Of a stretch of 64,000 nt of DNA, positions 35,369-44,248 are shown one piece after another (the stretch's first letter is position 1; each line of letters begins with the position of its first letter). The stretch is from NCBI GenBank assembly GCA_016708105.1, contig JADJGJ010000001.1:930001-994000 (forward strand). Direction: 5' to 3'. The position numbers were made by a program, and so were the translations under genes. The notes beneath the pieces were generated by a model. That model saw only the letters and a program-made list of their open reading frames with translations, was not told the origin of the DNA and ran no database searches. The DNA comes from Crocinitomicaceae bacterium. Its GTDB lineage: Bacteria > Bacteroidota > Bacteroidia > Flavobacteriales_D > Crocinitomicaceae.

Positions 35369-35396
35369 TTATTGTCTAATCTAATACTGAATCAAA

Positions 35397-36605
35397 TTGA
35401 AGGCAATTGAAAAAATGATGCGTAAGATGGAGCCCGACCACCACGGTAAATGGGCCAAATTCCACCCGGTATGGGATGGATTTTTTACTTTCCTCTTTAC
35501 GCCAGGAGAAACTACTAATAAAGGTGCTCATATCCGTGATGGTATTGACTTAAAGCGTACTATGTTCATGGTGATTGTTGCCCTTTTACCATGTCTGCTT
35601 TTCGGAATTTACAACACCGGACACTGGCATTATGTGGCAGAAAAAGGTGACTTGAATTTACCTTACTGGGACATGTTCGGTGATAAAGTTATTTATGGGC
35701 TGATTAAAGTTCTTCCTTTAGTAATTGTGTCCTATGCCGTTGGTTTGGGAGTTGAATTTGTTTTCTGTATAAAAAATCAACACGCAATTCAGGAAGGATA
35801 TCTGGTAACAGGGATGTTGATTCCGCTCATTGTGCCTGCTGATGTTCCGCTTTGGATGGTAGCTATTGCTGTTGTTTTTGCGGTAGTGCTTGCCAAAGAA
35901 GTTTTTGGAGGAACCGGAATGAACGTGGTAAACGTTGCGTTGACGGCGCGTGCGTTCTTATTCTTCTCTTATCCTACCATGATGTCAGGTGATAAAATTT
36001 GGATGAGCGGATTACAAAATGTTGCTTCTACACCTGATGGATTTAGTGGAGCAACTCCACTTGGTGAGCTTGCGTCAATGGCAACCAATGAGCCTGTGCA
36101 TGCCTCAATTGATGCATTTCAGGCAAAATGGACTCTCATGGATTCTATGATTGGAAGCATTCCCGGATCAGTTGGTGAAACATCTTTTATCGCCATCATG
36201 ATTGGTGCTGCCTTTTTACTTTATACCGGAATAGCAAGTTGGAAAGTGATGTTCTCATTTTTTGCAGGTGGATTAGCGATAGGATATCTTTTAAATGGAG
36301 TTGCAGTGAATCCTTATTTGGAACTTGATCCAATTCATCATTTAATGCTTGGTGGATTTGCTTTTGGAGCTGTGTTTATGGTGACTGATCCGGTTACTGC
36401 GGCACAAACATCTTCAGGTAAATATATTTATGGATTTTTGGCAGGGGCAATGGCAATTGTTATTCGCGTATTAAATCCTGCTTTCCCTGAAGGTGTCATG
36501 ATGGCAATTCTTTTGCTTAACGTGCTTGCTCCACTGATTGATCATTACGTGATTCAATCAAACATCAAGCGCCGAATGAAGAGACTTAAGACAGTTGCTC
36601 AATAA
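35397..36605 (+). CDS. nqrB: Na+-NQR subunit B
   Basis: Integral membrane subunit of 402 residues with about ten TM segments. The FMN-attachment motif SGAT is in DGFSGATPLGELAS, where the threonine carries covalent FMN. Cytoplasmic HxxHP-type loops (DPIHHLMLGGFAFG) fit the family. The frame starts with TTG at 35397. ATG codons at 35412 and 35415 are alternative starts, so the first few residues are uncertain. Confidence 0.92.
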   Translation: MKAIEKMMRKMEPDHHGKWAKFHPVWDGFFTFLFTPGETTNKGAHIRDGIDLKRTMFMVIVALLPCLLFGIYNTGHWHYVAEKGDLNLPYWDMFGDKVIYGLIKVLPLVIVSYAVGLGVEFVFCIKNQHAIQEGYLVTGMLIPLIVPADVPLWMVAIAVVFAVVLAKEVFGGTGMNVVNVALTARAFLFFSYPTMMSGDKIWMSGLQNVASTPDGFSGATPLGELASMATNEPVHASIDAFQAKWTLMDSMIGSIPGSVGETSFIAIMIGAAFLLYTGIASWKVMFSFFAGGLAIGYLLNGVAVNPYLELDPIHHLMLGGFAFGAVFMVTDPVTAAQTSSGKYIYGFLAGAMAIVIRVLNPAFPEGVMMAILLLNVLAPLIDHYVIQSNIKRRMKRLKTVAQ

Positions 36606-36656
36606 GTGTAAATTAAATTCACGAAAGCACTGAACTGAAATATTAATACTTTGAGT

Positions 36657-37370
36657 ATGAAATTTGACAAAAACAGTAATAGTTACACATTTATTTTCGC
36701 CATTTGTCTGGTGGTTGTAGTTGGGGCGGCATTGGCTGCCGTTGCTATGGGATTAAAACCAATTCAAGATGCAAACGGAACGATCAAAAAGAAAATGGAT
36801 ATTCTCACGGCACTAGGTATTGAGTGTACACGTGCAGATGCAGCTGAGCTTTATGACAAATATATTGTTGAAGAAGAATGTGTGGTAATTAATTCAAAAG
36901 GTGAAATTGTAGAAGGTAGCGCATTTGATATTGATATCCAAAAAGAATTTCGCGATAAAAATCGACCTGCTGAAGACAGAAACTATCCCTTATACGCTGC
37001 CGACATTGACGGTGAAAAAAGATATGTAATGCCAATGGTGGGTAAAGGATTATGGGGGCCAATCTGGGCTTATATTTCGCTGAAATCAGATATGAATTCA
37101 GTGTATGGAGCTAACTTTTTCCATAAATCTGAAACACCTGGTTTAGGTGCTGAAATTTCTACTTCAAGATTTGGAGATCAATTTAAAACTGAGACCATTT
37201 CTGATAACGGAACATTCAAAGAAATTAAAGTGGTGAAAGACGGAAGCGGAACTCAACCATTCAAAGTTGATGGGATAACCGGAGGTACAATCACTTCTAA
37301 AGGAGTAGAAGAAATGGTAAACCGCACCCTGCAGGTTTATGTGACTTATTTTTCGACTAAAAAACAATAA
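36657..37370 (+). CDS. nqrC: Na+-NQR subunit C
   Basis: It carries a covalently bound FMN in a periplasmic domain after one TM helix (FAICLVVVVGAALAAVAMG). The FMN-binding domain has SETPGLGAEIS and the attachment motif GGTITS near the end. The ATG at 36657 (MKFDKNSNSYTF) gives 237 residues; a TTG six bases earlier would add two. It lies 51 bp after nqrB. Confidence 0.92.
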   Translation: MKFDKNSNSYTFIFAICLVVVVGAALAAVAMGLKPIQDANGTIKKKMDILTALGIECTRADAAELYDKYIVEEECVVINSKGEIVEGSAFDIDIQKEFRDKNRPAEDRNYPLYAADIDGEKRYVMPMVGKGLWGPIWAYISLKSDMNSVYGANFFHKSETPGLGAEISTSRFGDQFKTETISDNGTFKEIKVVKDGSGTQPFKVDGITGGTITSKGVEEMVNRTLQVYVTYFSTKKQ

Positions 37371-37373
37371 ATC

Positions 37374-38036
37374 ATGAGCGAGAAAGTAAAAGAACCTTTG
37401 TTCTCAAAGAAGAATAAAAAGCTGATCACTGATCCTCTTTCTGAGAATAATCCCGTTACCGTTCAGGTATTAGGAATTTGCTCTGCACTTGCAATTACCG
37501 TTTCAATTGAGCAAGCTGTGGTAATGTCTTTGAGTGTTTTATTTGTTGTGGCAACCGGAAACGTAGTTGTTTCCCTGATGAGAAATTTGATTCCTGACCG
37601 AATCAGAATTATTGTACAGCTTGTTGCGGCAGCATCTCTAGTAATTATTGTAAATGAAGTATTGAAAGCGTATTTGCCGGACATGGCTGAAAAACTTTCT
37701 GTATTTGTTGGTTTGATTATTACAAACTGTATTTTGATGGGGCGATATGAGGCATTTGCGATGGCAAATAAACCTTGGCCATCTTTCCTTGACGGAATTG
37801 GTAACTCATTAGGTTATGGATGGATATTGGTGGTGGTATCAATTTTCAGAGAACTTTTTGGTACAGGTAAATTATTCGGAGTTCAGATTATGGGAGACGC
37901 TGTTGAAGGAACCGGGGCATACAGTGTTGGATACATGAATAATAACTTGATTATTTTGGCTCCGTTTGCGTTATTCTGCGTGGCCATTGTAATTTGGGTA
38001 CAACGCTCAATCAACAAAAATCTTATTGAACATTAA
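37374..38036 (+). CDS. nqrD: Na+-NQR subunit D
   Basis: Membrane subunit of 220 residues with six TM segments. The N-terminal NPVTVQVLGICSALAIT and later MGRYEAFAMANKPWPSF are typical of NqrD/RnfE. With NqrE it forms the symmetrical core of the Na+ channel and can bind an Fe-S cluster through paired cysteines (here in GICSAL). It starts three bases after nqrC. Confidence 0.92.
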   Translation: MSEKVKEPLFSKKNKKLITDPLSENNPVTVQVLGICSALAITVSIEQAVVMSLSVLFVVATGNVVVSLMRNLIPDRIRIIVQLVAAASLVIIVNEVLKAYLPDMAEKLSVFVGLIITNCILMGRYEAFAMANKPWPSFLDGIGNSLGYGWILVVVSIFRELFGTGKLFGVQIMGDAVEGTGAYSVGYMNNNLIILAPFALFCVAIVIWVQRSINKNLIEH

Positions 38037-38048
38037 TAGCCAAGTGGT

Positions 38049-38663
38049 ATGGATTTAATAAACATTGCAATAAAAGGGATATTCGTTGAGAACATGATTT
38101 TCGCATACTTTTTGGGTATGTGTTCTTATCTGGCGGTATCAAAAACTGTAAAAACTGCTACGGGTCTTGGAGCGGCTGTAATATTTGTACTTGCCGTAAC
38201 TGTTCCTGTCAACTGGCTTCTTGAAAACTACATTCTCAAAGAGGGTGCTTTATCATGGATGGGTGAAGAATATGCAAGCCTTGATTTAAGTTTCTTATCA
38301 TTCATCATGTTCATTGCGGTTGTTGCGGCAATTGTACAATTAGTTGAGATGTTGGTTGAAAAATTTGCACCGGCCTTATATGGCGCACTGGGAATTTTCC
38401 TTCCTCTTATCGCAGTGAATTGTTCAATTTTGGGTGCTGCGCTATTCATGCAAGAACGTCAGTATTCAACCATTACTGAGGCAACTGTGTTTGCAACATC
38501 TTCAGGTATTGGTTGGTTTATTGCAATTGTTGCCATTGCGGCAATTCGTGAAAAAATAAAATACTCACACGTGCCTGCTCCACTCAAAGGGTTGGGAATT
38601 ACTTTCATTATCACTGGCTTAATGGGGATTGCATTTATGAGTTTTAGTGGTATCAGTTTTTAA
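38049..38663 (+). CDS. nqrE: Na+-NQR subunit E
   Basis: Membrane subunit of 204 residues with six TM segments. ENMIFAYFLGMCSYLAVSK at the start and ALGIFLPLIAVNCSILG later hold the cysteines that share an Fe-S cluster with NqrD. It lies 12 bp after nqrD and 10 bp before nqrF. Confidence 0.92.
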   Translation: MDLINIAIKGIFVENMIFAYFLGMCSYLAVSKTVKTATGLGAAVIFVLAVTVPVNWLLENYILKEGALSWMGEEYASLDLSFLSFIMFIAVVAAIVQLVEMLVEKFAPALYGALGIFLPLIAVNCSILGAALFMQERQYSTITEATVFATSSGIGWFIAIVAIAAIREKIKYSHVPAPLKGLGITFIITGLMGIAFMSFSGISF

Positions 38664-38673
38664 TATTTGAAGG

Positions 38674-39969
38674 ATGGGAAAAGTTATCATCATTACAGTT
38701 ATCGTATTTACCATTGTAATTCTATTACTGGTAGGTTTATTACTCTACGTAAAAGCGAAAGTATCTACTGCAGGGAAAATTAAAATCAACATCAATCATG
38801 GTCAGCGTGTTATTGAAGTAGATGGTGGTTCAAGTTTGTTGACAACGTTGAGTACTCAGGGCATTTTCTTACCGTCTGCTTGTGGAGGTGGTGGCACTTG
38901 TTTGCAGTGTAAATGTCAGGTTAATAAAGGAGGTGGAAATATTTTACCAACTGAAGAACCTCACTTCTCACGCAAAGAGATTGCTGATCACTATCGGTTG
39001 GGTTGCCAAGTGAAAGTGAAAGAAGATATGGAAATTCACATCCATGATGAAATTTTAGGCATCAAAGAATGGGATGCAACCGTTGTATCAAACTATAACG
39101 TGGCAACATTCATTAAAGAATTCATTGTAGAAATTCCTGAAGACATGGATTACAAAGCGGGTGGTTATATCCAGATAAAAATTCCTGCCTGTGAAGTAAA
39201 ATACAGCACCATGGACATCACTGCTCACCCTGTTGATCATGCCGGACAGCCTGATAAATTTAAAGCTGACTGGGATAAATTTGGATTGTGGTCTTTGGTG
39301 ATGAAAAATAATGAAGAGGTTGTGCGCGCATATTCGATGGCTTCTTATCCTGCAGAAGGAAGAAGAGTAATGTTGAACGTTCGTATTGCAACTCCTCCTT
39401 TTGATCGTGCAACAAATGGTTGGATGAAAGTGAATCCGGGTGTTGCATCATCGTATATTTTCAATTTGAAACCGGGTGATAAAGCAGTTGTTTCTGGTCC
39501 TTATGGTGAATTCTTCATCAACGAATCTGAGGCTGAAATGCTTTATATAGGTGGCGGTGCCGGTATGGCTCCAATGCGCTCTCACTTGTATCATCTTTTC
39601 AAAACCATGAAAACTAACCGTAAAGTTACTTACTGGTACGGTGGTCGTTCTAAAGCTGAACTCTTTTACATTGAACACTTCAGATCATTGGAAAGAGAAT
39701 TCCCTAATTTCAAATTCTATCTTGTATTGTCTGAACCAATGGAATCAGATAATTGGAAAGTAAAAGCTGATGTCAATGCTGAAGGTGATGGTTTCCTTGG
39801 ATTTGTGCACAATGCTGTAATTGATCAACATTTGAAAAAGCATGATTCACCTGAAGATTTGGAAGTGTACTTCTGTGGCCCGCCAATGATGAATAACGCC
39901 GTTGTTAAGATGTGTGATGAGTGGGGAATTCCAAAAGAAAACGTAAGATTTGACGATTTTGGAGGATAG
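38674..39969 (+). CDS. nqrF: Na+-NQR subunit F (NADH-binding flavoprotein)
   Basis: This subunit receives electrons from NADH. The 431 residues have an N-terminal TM helix and a [2Fe-2S] ferredoxin domain with CGGGGTCLQCKC and a later Cys. The ferredoxin-NADP reductase-type module has FAD-binding RAYSMASYP, GGGAGMAPMRSHLYH for NADH, and the ending ENVRFDDFGG. It is the final gene of the operon and is followed by a strong terminator. Confidence 0.94.
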   Translation: MGKVIIITVIVFTIVILLLVGLLLYVKAKVSTAGKIKININHGQRVIEVDGGSSLLTTLSTQGIFLPSACGGGGTCLQCKCQVNKGGGNILPTEEPHFSRKEIADHYRLGCQVKVKEDMEIHIHDEILGIKEWDATVVSNYNVATFIKEFIVEIPEDMDYKAGGYIQIKIPACEVKYSTMDITAHPVDHAGQPDKFKADWDKFGLWSLVMKNNEEVVRAYSMASYPAEGRRVMLNVRIATPPFDRATNGWMKVNPGVASSYIFNLKPGDKAVVSGPYGEFFINESEAEMLYIGGGAGMAPMRSHLYHLFKTMKTNRKVTYWYGGRSKAELFYIEHFRSLEREFPNFKFYLVLSEPMESDNWKVKADVNAEGDGFLGFVHNAVIDQHLKKHDSPEDLEVYFCGPPMMNNAVVKMCDEWGIPKENVRFDDFGG

Positions 39970-40004
39970 ATTCTCTATCTAACACGATTTACTAAAACTC
40001 TCGA

Positions 40005-40030
40005 AAGCCCCGTCACAACGGGGTTTTTTT
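40005..40030 (+). terminator. Rho-independent terminator of the nqr operon
   Basis: The stem CCCCGT / ACGGGG (40008-40013, 40018-40023) with a 4-nt loop is followed by seven T residues. Confidence 0.88.
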
Positions 40031-40091
40031 ATGATTCAAATCAACCTTTTTTGTTTTTATTCGTAATACTTTTATAAACAAAAATTTACCT

Positions 40092-41108
40092 ATGAAAAAA
40101 CTCTTACTCGTATTCTCTTGCGCTTTGGCTTTACGTGCAAATTCGCAAGTTCAAACTACCACCGCAAACGGATTATTTTACAATCCGCTAATTTGGGATT
40201 GTCTTTGTGTTCCGGCAAGTGGTGACTCGTTAGTGATTAACCATGATTTGGAAATGAATGTGGATATCTATTATACATCTGGACAGATTAAAATTAATTC
40301 AGGCGGTTCATTAATAGATGACGGTAATGATTTTGACGTGTGGATTGATGGCACAGGTTCATTGATTAACAATGGTACATTTGATTGTTATCGTTTGTGG
40401 ATTTCAAGTGGTTCATTTGTCAATACTTCAACTACCGTTTATTTTGATAGCTTGTGGAATCAAGGGAATGTTTCAAATAGCGGCTTGCTAACAGTATATG
40501 ACATACTGAATGATCAAACCGGAATTTTTACAAATTCTGGTGACTTTATGATTGATAATAATTTTAATAATCAGGGTGAATTCCTGAATACTTCAGCAGG
40601 TGTAATTGATCTTGAAAATGATTTTTCTAATTGCAATATTCAGACTATGGATGCTATGTTTGTGAATGATGGTGTATTCTGTATTGCCGCTGATATGACC
40701 AATTGTCTTGATGATACCTTGGCCGGTTCAGGTGAATATTATATCGGTGGATCAAGTTCTAACTTTGGAGTATTTGATGGTACTTTTACATTTAATACTC
40801 CTTCTGGAACTGTTGGTGTACCGGGTAATATTCAGGCTGGAGTTACTATTGGAAACGATCCATGTTATTTGAATTTAGCTGAAGACAGACAAACTATTTC
40901 TGTCTATCCGAATCCTGCGCATGAGCAACTTTTTGTTTCTCCTATGAATATGCCGTATACAATTTCTGATATGAGTGGTCGTGTTATAATTTCTGGTCAG
41001 ACAATGAATTCTGCTATAGATATTTCTTCATTAAATTCAGGTGTATATCTCATCAGCGTGATGTTGAGTGATGGTACAACCAGTGTCATGAAATTCATCT
41101 GCGAATAA
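40092..41108 (+). CDS. Secreted repeat protein with T9SS type A sorting domain
   Basis: A signal peptide (LLLVFSCALALRANSQ) leads into a 250-residue body rich in repeats of the form SGxLxNxGxF (for example SGSFVNTSTTVYFDSLWNQG and TGIFTNSGDFMIDNN). This is typical of a right-handed beta-helix or hemagglutinin-like surface protein. It ends in a type A T9SS domain (about 265-338: VYPNPAHEQLFVSP, GVYLISVMLSDG). It is likely displayed on the cell surface, but the ligand is unknown. It forms a single-gene unit between two terminators. Confidence 0.85.
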   Translation: MKKLLLVFSCALALRANSQVQTTTANGLFYNPLIWDCLCVPASGDSLVINHDLEMNVDIYYTSGQIKINSGGSLIDDGNDFDVWIDGTGSLINNGTFDCYRLWISSGSFVNTSTTVYFDSLWNQGNVSNSGLLTVYDILNDQTGIFTNSGDFMIDNNFNNQGEFLNTSAGVIDLENDFSNCNIQTMDAMFVNDGVFCIAADMTNCLDDTLAGSGEYYIGGSSSNFGVFDGTFTFNTPSGTVGVPGNIQAGVTIGNDPCYLNLAEDRQTISVYPNPAHEQLFVSPMNMPYTISDMSGRVIISGQTMNSAIDISSLNSGVYLISVMLSDGTTSVMKFICE

Positions 41109-41129
41109 AAAATATTTTCTTTCAATTGT

Positions 41130-41166
41130 GAACCAGAGAGCCTTTTTCTCTGGTTCTTTTTTTTTG
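41130..41166 (+). terminator. Rho-independent terminator after the T9SS protein gene
   Basis: A 10-bp stem (GAACCAGAGA 41130-41139, TCTCTGGTTC 41147-41156) with a 7-nt loop is followed by ten T residues. Confidence 0.9.
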
Positions 41167-41222
41167 TTCCAATATAAATTATCTTTTTGAGTTGTATCTT
41201 GCAGTGCTTTCTGCAATTACTG

Positions 41223-41819
41223 ATGCTTGAACAACTAGACCGCGATTTGTTTCTATTCCTCAACAGCCTCCATGCTCCGTGGTTAGATGTGCCTATGTGG
41301 TATATCAGCTGGACAGCAACATGGATTCCACTTTTTGTATTTATTTGCTGGTATGCATGGAAAAAATTCAACATCAAGTTTATGTTGCTATTGTTGGTTG
41401 CGGCAGGCATCTCCGTTGCTATTACAGATCGTGTTTCAGTAGTTGTTTTCAAGAATCAAGTTGAGCGTTACCGACCAACCCATAATCTTGAAATTAAAGA
41501 TAAGGTGCATACTGTCATCACACCGGAAGGTAAAGAGTATCGTGGTGGGTTGTACGGTTTTGTTTCATCTCATGCTGCCAACTTCAGCGGCATTACCTTG
41601 TTGATGGTATTGTGGTTCAGAAAAAAATCTCGTTGGTGGTATTTGTTGTTTTTATGGTTATTCCTTATTGCATATAGCCGTATTTATTTGGGAGTTCATT
41701 ATCCCGCTGATTTGCTTGTGGGTGGATTGGTTGGGCTAGCTTCAGGTTTGCTAGTGTTTTCTCTGCAACAATGGCTTTTGAAAAAATATAAAATTTATCC
41801 TGAACAGCAGTCAGTCTAA
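41223..41819 (+). CDS. PAP2-family phosphatase
   Basis: This membrane-bound phosphatase of undecaprenyl diphosphate or lipid phosphates has about 198 residues. It has the PAP2 signature in order: KNQVERYRP, VSSHAANFSG and SRIYLGVHYPADLLVG, with hydrophobic segments around them. The ATG at 41223 (MLEQLDRDLFLF) is preferred to the TTG at 41187, which would add a Cys-rich leader. It converges with the radical SAM gene, with only 3 bp between the stops. Confidence 0.88.
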   Translation: MLEQLDRDLFLFLNSLHAPWLDVPMWYISWTATWIPLFVFICWYAWKKFNIKFMLLLLVAAGISVAITDRVSVVVFKNQVERYRPTHNLEIKDKVHTVITPEGKEYRGGLYGFVSSHAANFSGITLLMVLWFRKKSRWWYLLFLWLFLIAYSRIYLGVHYPADLLVGGLVGLASGLLVFSLQQWLLKKYKIYPEQQSV

Positions 41820-41822
41820 ATT

Positions 41823-42770
41823 TTAGCCTTGAAAATATTTTCCTTGAAATAATTTTTTTTCTTTCATCACTTGTTCAATCAGTCTTCCTGTTTGATGATT
41901 TTTTAGTCCTTTCCAGTCCGGCGCAATAAGTAAGTTTTGTGGTGCCTGACTTATAAATCTTTCAATTGCAATATTGGGTCTGAGATGTGCAATGAATTCT
42001 GCAATCAAATCAAAGTACTGTTCGCTCTGCATCAAATTGAAATTCTGCCTTGAGGTTTCAAACTGATGCGCCATGATGGTGCCCTTTACAATTTGTAAAT
42101 GATGCAGTTTAAGTGTGTCAACCGGTAAGGCTGAAATGTTTTTTGCATGAGAAATAATGATTTCTTTTGATTCACCAGGCAGCCCGATAATCAAATGTGC
42201 ACCTAAATGAATTCCGCGATTCGCTGATCGAAAAAAAGCTTCTTGCGTTTCTTCAAAGGTATGTCCGCGGTTGATTCGTGCTAAACTTTTGTTGTCTGTG
42301 CTTTCAACACCAAATTCTACAGCAACGTATACCTGTTTTGATTTTTTCTGAAGATAATCCAGTATTTCATCTGATATGCAATCTGGACGCGTACCAACAA
42401 TTAATCCAACAATATCATCAAATTGCAGAGCTGATTCAAAGTATTCAATTAGCTTGTACGATTCATCATACGTATTAGTATATGCCTGAAAGTAGGCAAG
42501 AAATTTTGGATTTTTTTTCTTGCCCGCAAAAAATTGCATGCCTTGTTTAATTTGTACATCCACTGAATTATTTTCAAGACAATATGCCGGGGTAAAAGTA
42601 GATATATTGCAATAGGTGCAGCCACCATATCCTTTGGTGCCGTCTCTTGTTGGGCAAGAGTTTCCGGCATTGATGGAGATTTTTTGTACGGCGCAGCTAA
42701 AATTCTTTTTCAGGTAATCTGCAAAGTGATAAATGATTGGTTGATTAACTGAATCAGTTTCCACAATCAA
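41823..42770 (-). CDS. TIGR01212-family radical SAM protein (YhcC-like)
   Basis: The 315-residue protein binds a [4Fe-4S] cluster through three Cys in CPTRDGTKGYGGCTYC, the spaced variant of the radical SAM motif used by the YhcC/TIGR01212 group. Later motifs include LIVGTRPDCIS and HLIIGLPGES. The substrate is not known for the family. It overlaps the hemerythrin-like gene by 4 bp and is the last gene of the second aromatic operon, possibly by chance. Confidence 0.82.
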   Translation of the reverse strand: MIVETDSVNQPIIYHFADYLKKNFSCAVQKISINAGNSCPTRDGTKGYGGCTYCNISTFTPAYCLENNSVDVQIKQGMQFFAGKKKNPKFLAYFQAYTNTYDESYKLIEYFESALQFDDIVGLIVGTRPDCISDEILDYLQKKSKQVYVAVEFGVESTDNKSLARINRGHTFEETQEAFFRSANRGIHLGAHLIIGLPGESKEIIISHAKNISALPVDTLKLHHLQIVKGTIMAHQFETSRQNFNLMQSEQYFDLIAEFIAHLRPNIAIERFISQAPQNLLIAPDWKGLKNHQTGRLIEQVMKEKKLFQGKYFQG

Positions 42771-43288
42771 GAATTCAAAATCTCAGCCAGCTTTTTCAAA
42801 TGGCTTTCACCGGCTTCCATGTCAATGTCTTTAAAAAGAAAAAACATTTTTTCTTTCTCTGAATCATCCAGAAGATTTTCTGCAAGCACAAATAATTCTT
42901 CATTTTCTGCTGCAATATGATCACGCAAATCCATTGAGTAACTTCTCAATAATTTGTATGCTTGCTCATAATTTTTTTTGCTGATTGCTTCCTGGATATT
43001 GCCTACGTAACTTCTGAACTCTTCATGATGATTTTCAAATTCTCTAATAATCTCATGCAAGGTGAATTGTGGGTTGTCCATCAAGGCTGGAAAAAGAACT
43101 TCCTCTTCTTTTCTGTGATGCAGTCCATCAGCATATTCTTGAAAAAACGTGAGAAGTTTATCAACGGTTTCTTCAAATTGTGATGGATGATCAACCCATG
43201 TATTGTTGAGTTTTAATATAGCATCTTCGGCTTTTGAAATTAGTTCGTGTTCTTTGTATAAAACGTCAATTGGATTATTTTGATTCAT
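42767..43288 (-). CDS. Hemerythrin-like HHE-domain protein
   Basis: This four-helix diiron protein of 173 residues has ligand residues in YKEHEL, HHRKEEEVLFPAL, ENHHEE and LRDHIAAENEEL. HHE proteins bind O2, iron or NO and often serve as oxygen sensors or stores. It is 24 bp after the 4-hydroxybenzoyl-CoA reductase FAD gene and overlaps the radical SAM gene. Protection of oxygen-labile Fe-S enzymes is an inference from this position. Confidence 0.85.
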   Translation of the reverse strand: MNQNNPIDVLYKEHELISKAEDAILKLNNTWVDHPSQFEETVDKLLTFFQEYADGLHHRKEEEVLFPALMDNPQFTLHEIIREFENHHEEFRSYVGNIQEAISKKNYEQAYKLLRSYSMDLRDHIAAENEELFVLAENLLDDSEKEKMFFLFKDIDMEAGESHLKKLAEILNS

Positions 43289-43312
43289 AGTTGTATGTAT
43301 TAATATTAATAA

Positions 43313-44242
43313 TTAAGCTGTAACTTTTTCAATGCCACGACGAATGTAAACCCCAATCATTTCTCGTCTGTATTTTCTGCTGTACATATCATTGTCAACG
43401 GTGCGTGCGCCTTTCACTGCTTTAGATATTAGATCATCTATCGCATCTGAAATTTTACCTTCAATTACCACAGGTTTAGGATCAACGCCTGCAAGTGCAA
43501 TGCGCAAATTATCTTGTTCATCTCTGACTAAACAGCAGGTGAGTGAGGTAAATTCCAAACTTTCACGTTCACGTAATTTTGCAAAAAATGCGCGATGTTT
43601 TTTCACCGGAACTAGAAGAGCTTTGACGATAGCATTGTACGGCAAATTTCTTGGTTTTACCCCATCTCCGGTATAAATTGATTCAAGCGGAACTTGTTTG
43701 GTTTCATTGCCAACTTGATATTCAATTGAAGCACCTAATGCAATGAATGCCGGTGCAGTATCAGAAACTAATTCTGAAAAACACGCATTTTTTCCTTGCG
43801 TTGCAATACAAATATCACCTTCACATTTGAGGCAATATCCAACTGATTCACGCCACCATTCAGATTGATTATAGTACAAACAGCGGTTTTCACACATCAC
43901 GTTACCACCAATGGTTGCCGCTTGTCTTATCAAGGGTGATCCAACAGTAAGAATTGCTTCTGCGAGTACCGGTACGTGTTTTAAAATCAATTCGTTTTTT
44001 GCCAGAGTTGCCAGTTTTTCTAAGCTGCCTATTCGAAGCGTATTGTCTTGCAGGGCAACACCTTTAAGTTCATCAATTTTTGAAATATCTATCAAACATT
44101 GTGCAGTTTGATTTCCTTGATATTTATTTACCATCACATCGGTACCACCGGCAATAAATTTGAAATCATTTTTATACTGGTCAGCAAGTTGCATTGCTTC
44201 AAGTACTGTTTTGGTAATAATATATGTTTGTTGACTAATCAT
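43313..44242 (-). CDS. hcrB: 4-Hydroxybenzoyl-CoA reductase, FAD/[4Fe-4S] beta subunit
   Basis: HcrB passes ferredoxin electrons to the molybdenum subunit. The 309-residue protein has the FAD motif FIAGGTDVMVNK and the xanthine-oxidase-family segment RQAATIGGNVMC. It then carries a loop of about 40 residues absent from ordinary family members, with Cys121, 137, 145 and 154 in RCLYYNQSEWW ... KNACFSE. From memory, the Thauera enzyme ligates its extra [4Fe-4S] cluster with four Cys at almost the same numbers. That loop is diagnostic of 4-hydroxybenzoyl-CoA reductase. It starts 6 bp after the alpha/gamma fusion gene. Confidence 0.92.
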   Translation of the reverse strand: MISQQTYIITKTVLEAMQLADQYKNDFKFIAGGTDVMVNKYQGNQTAQCLIDISKIDELKGVALQDNTLRIGSLEKLATLAKNELILKHVPVLAEAILTVGSPLIRQAATIGGNVMCENRCLYYNQSEWWRESVGYCLKCEGDICIATQGKNACFSELVSDTAPAFIALGASIEYQVGNETKQVPLESIYTGDGVKPRNLPYNAIVKALLVPVKKHRAFFAKLRERESLEFTSLTCCLVRDEQDNLRIALAGVDPKPVVIEGKISDAIDDLISKAVKGARTVDNDMYSRKYRREMIGVYIRRGIEKVTA

Positions 44243-44248
44243 GATATG

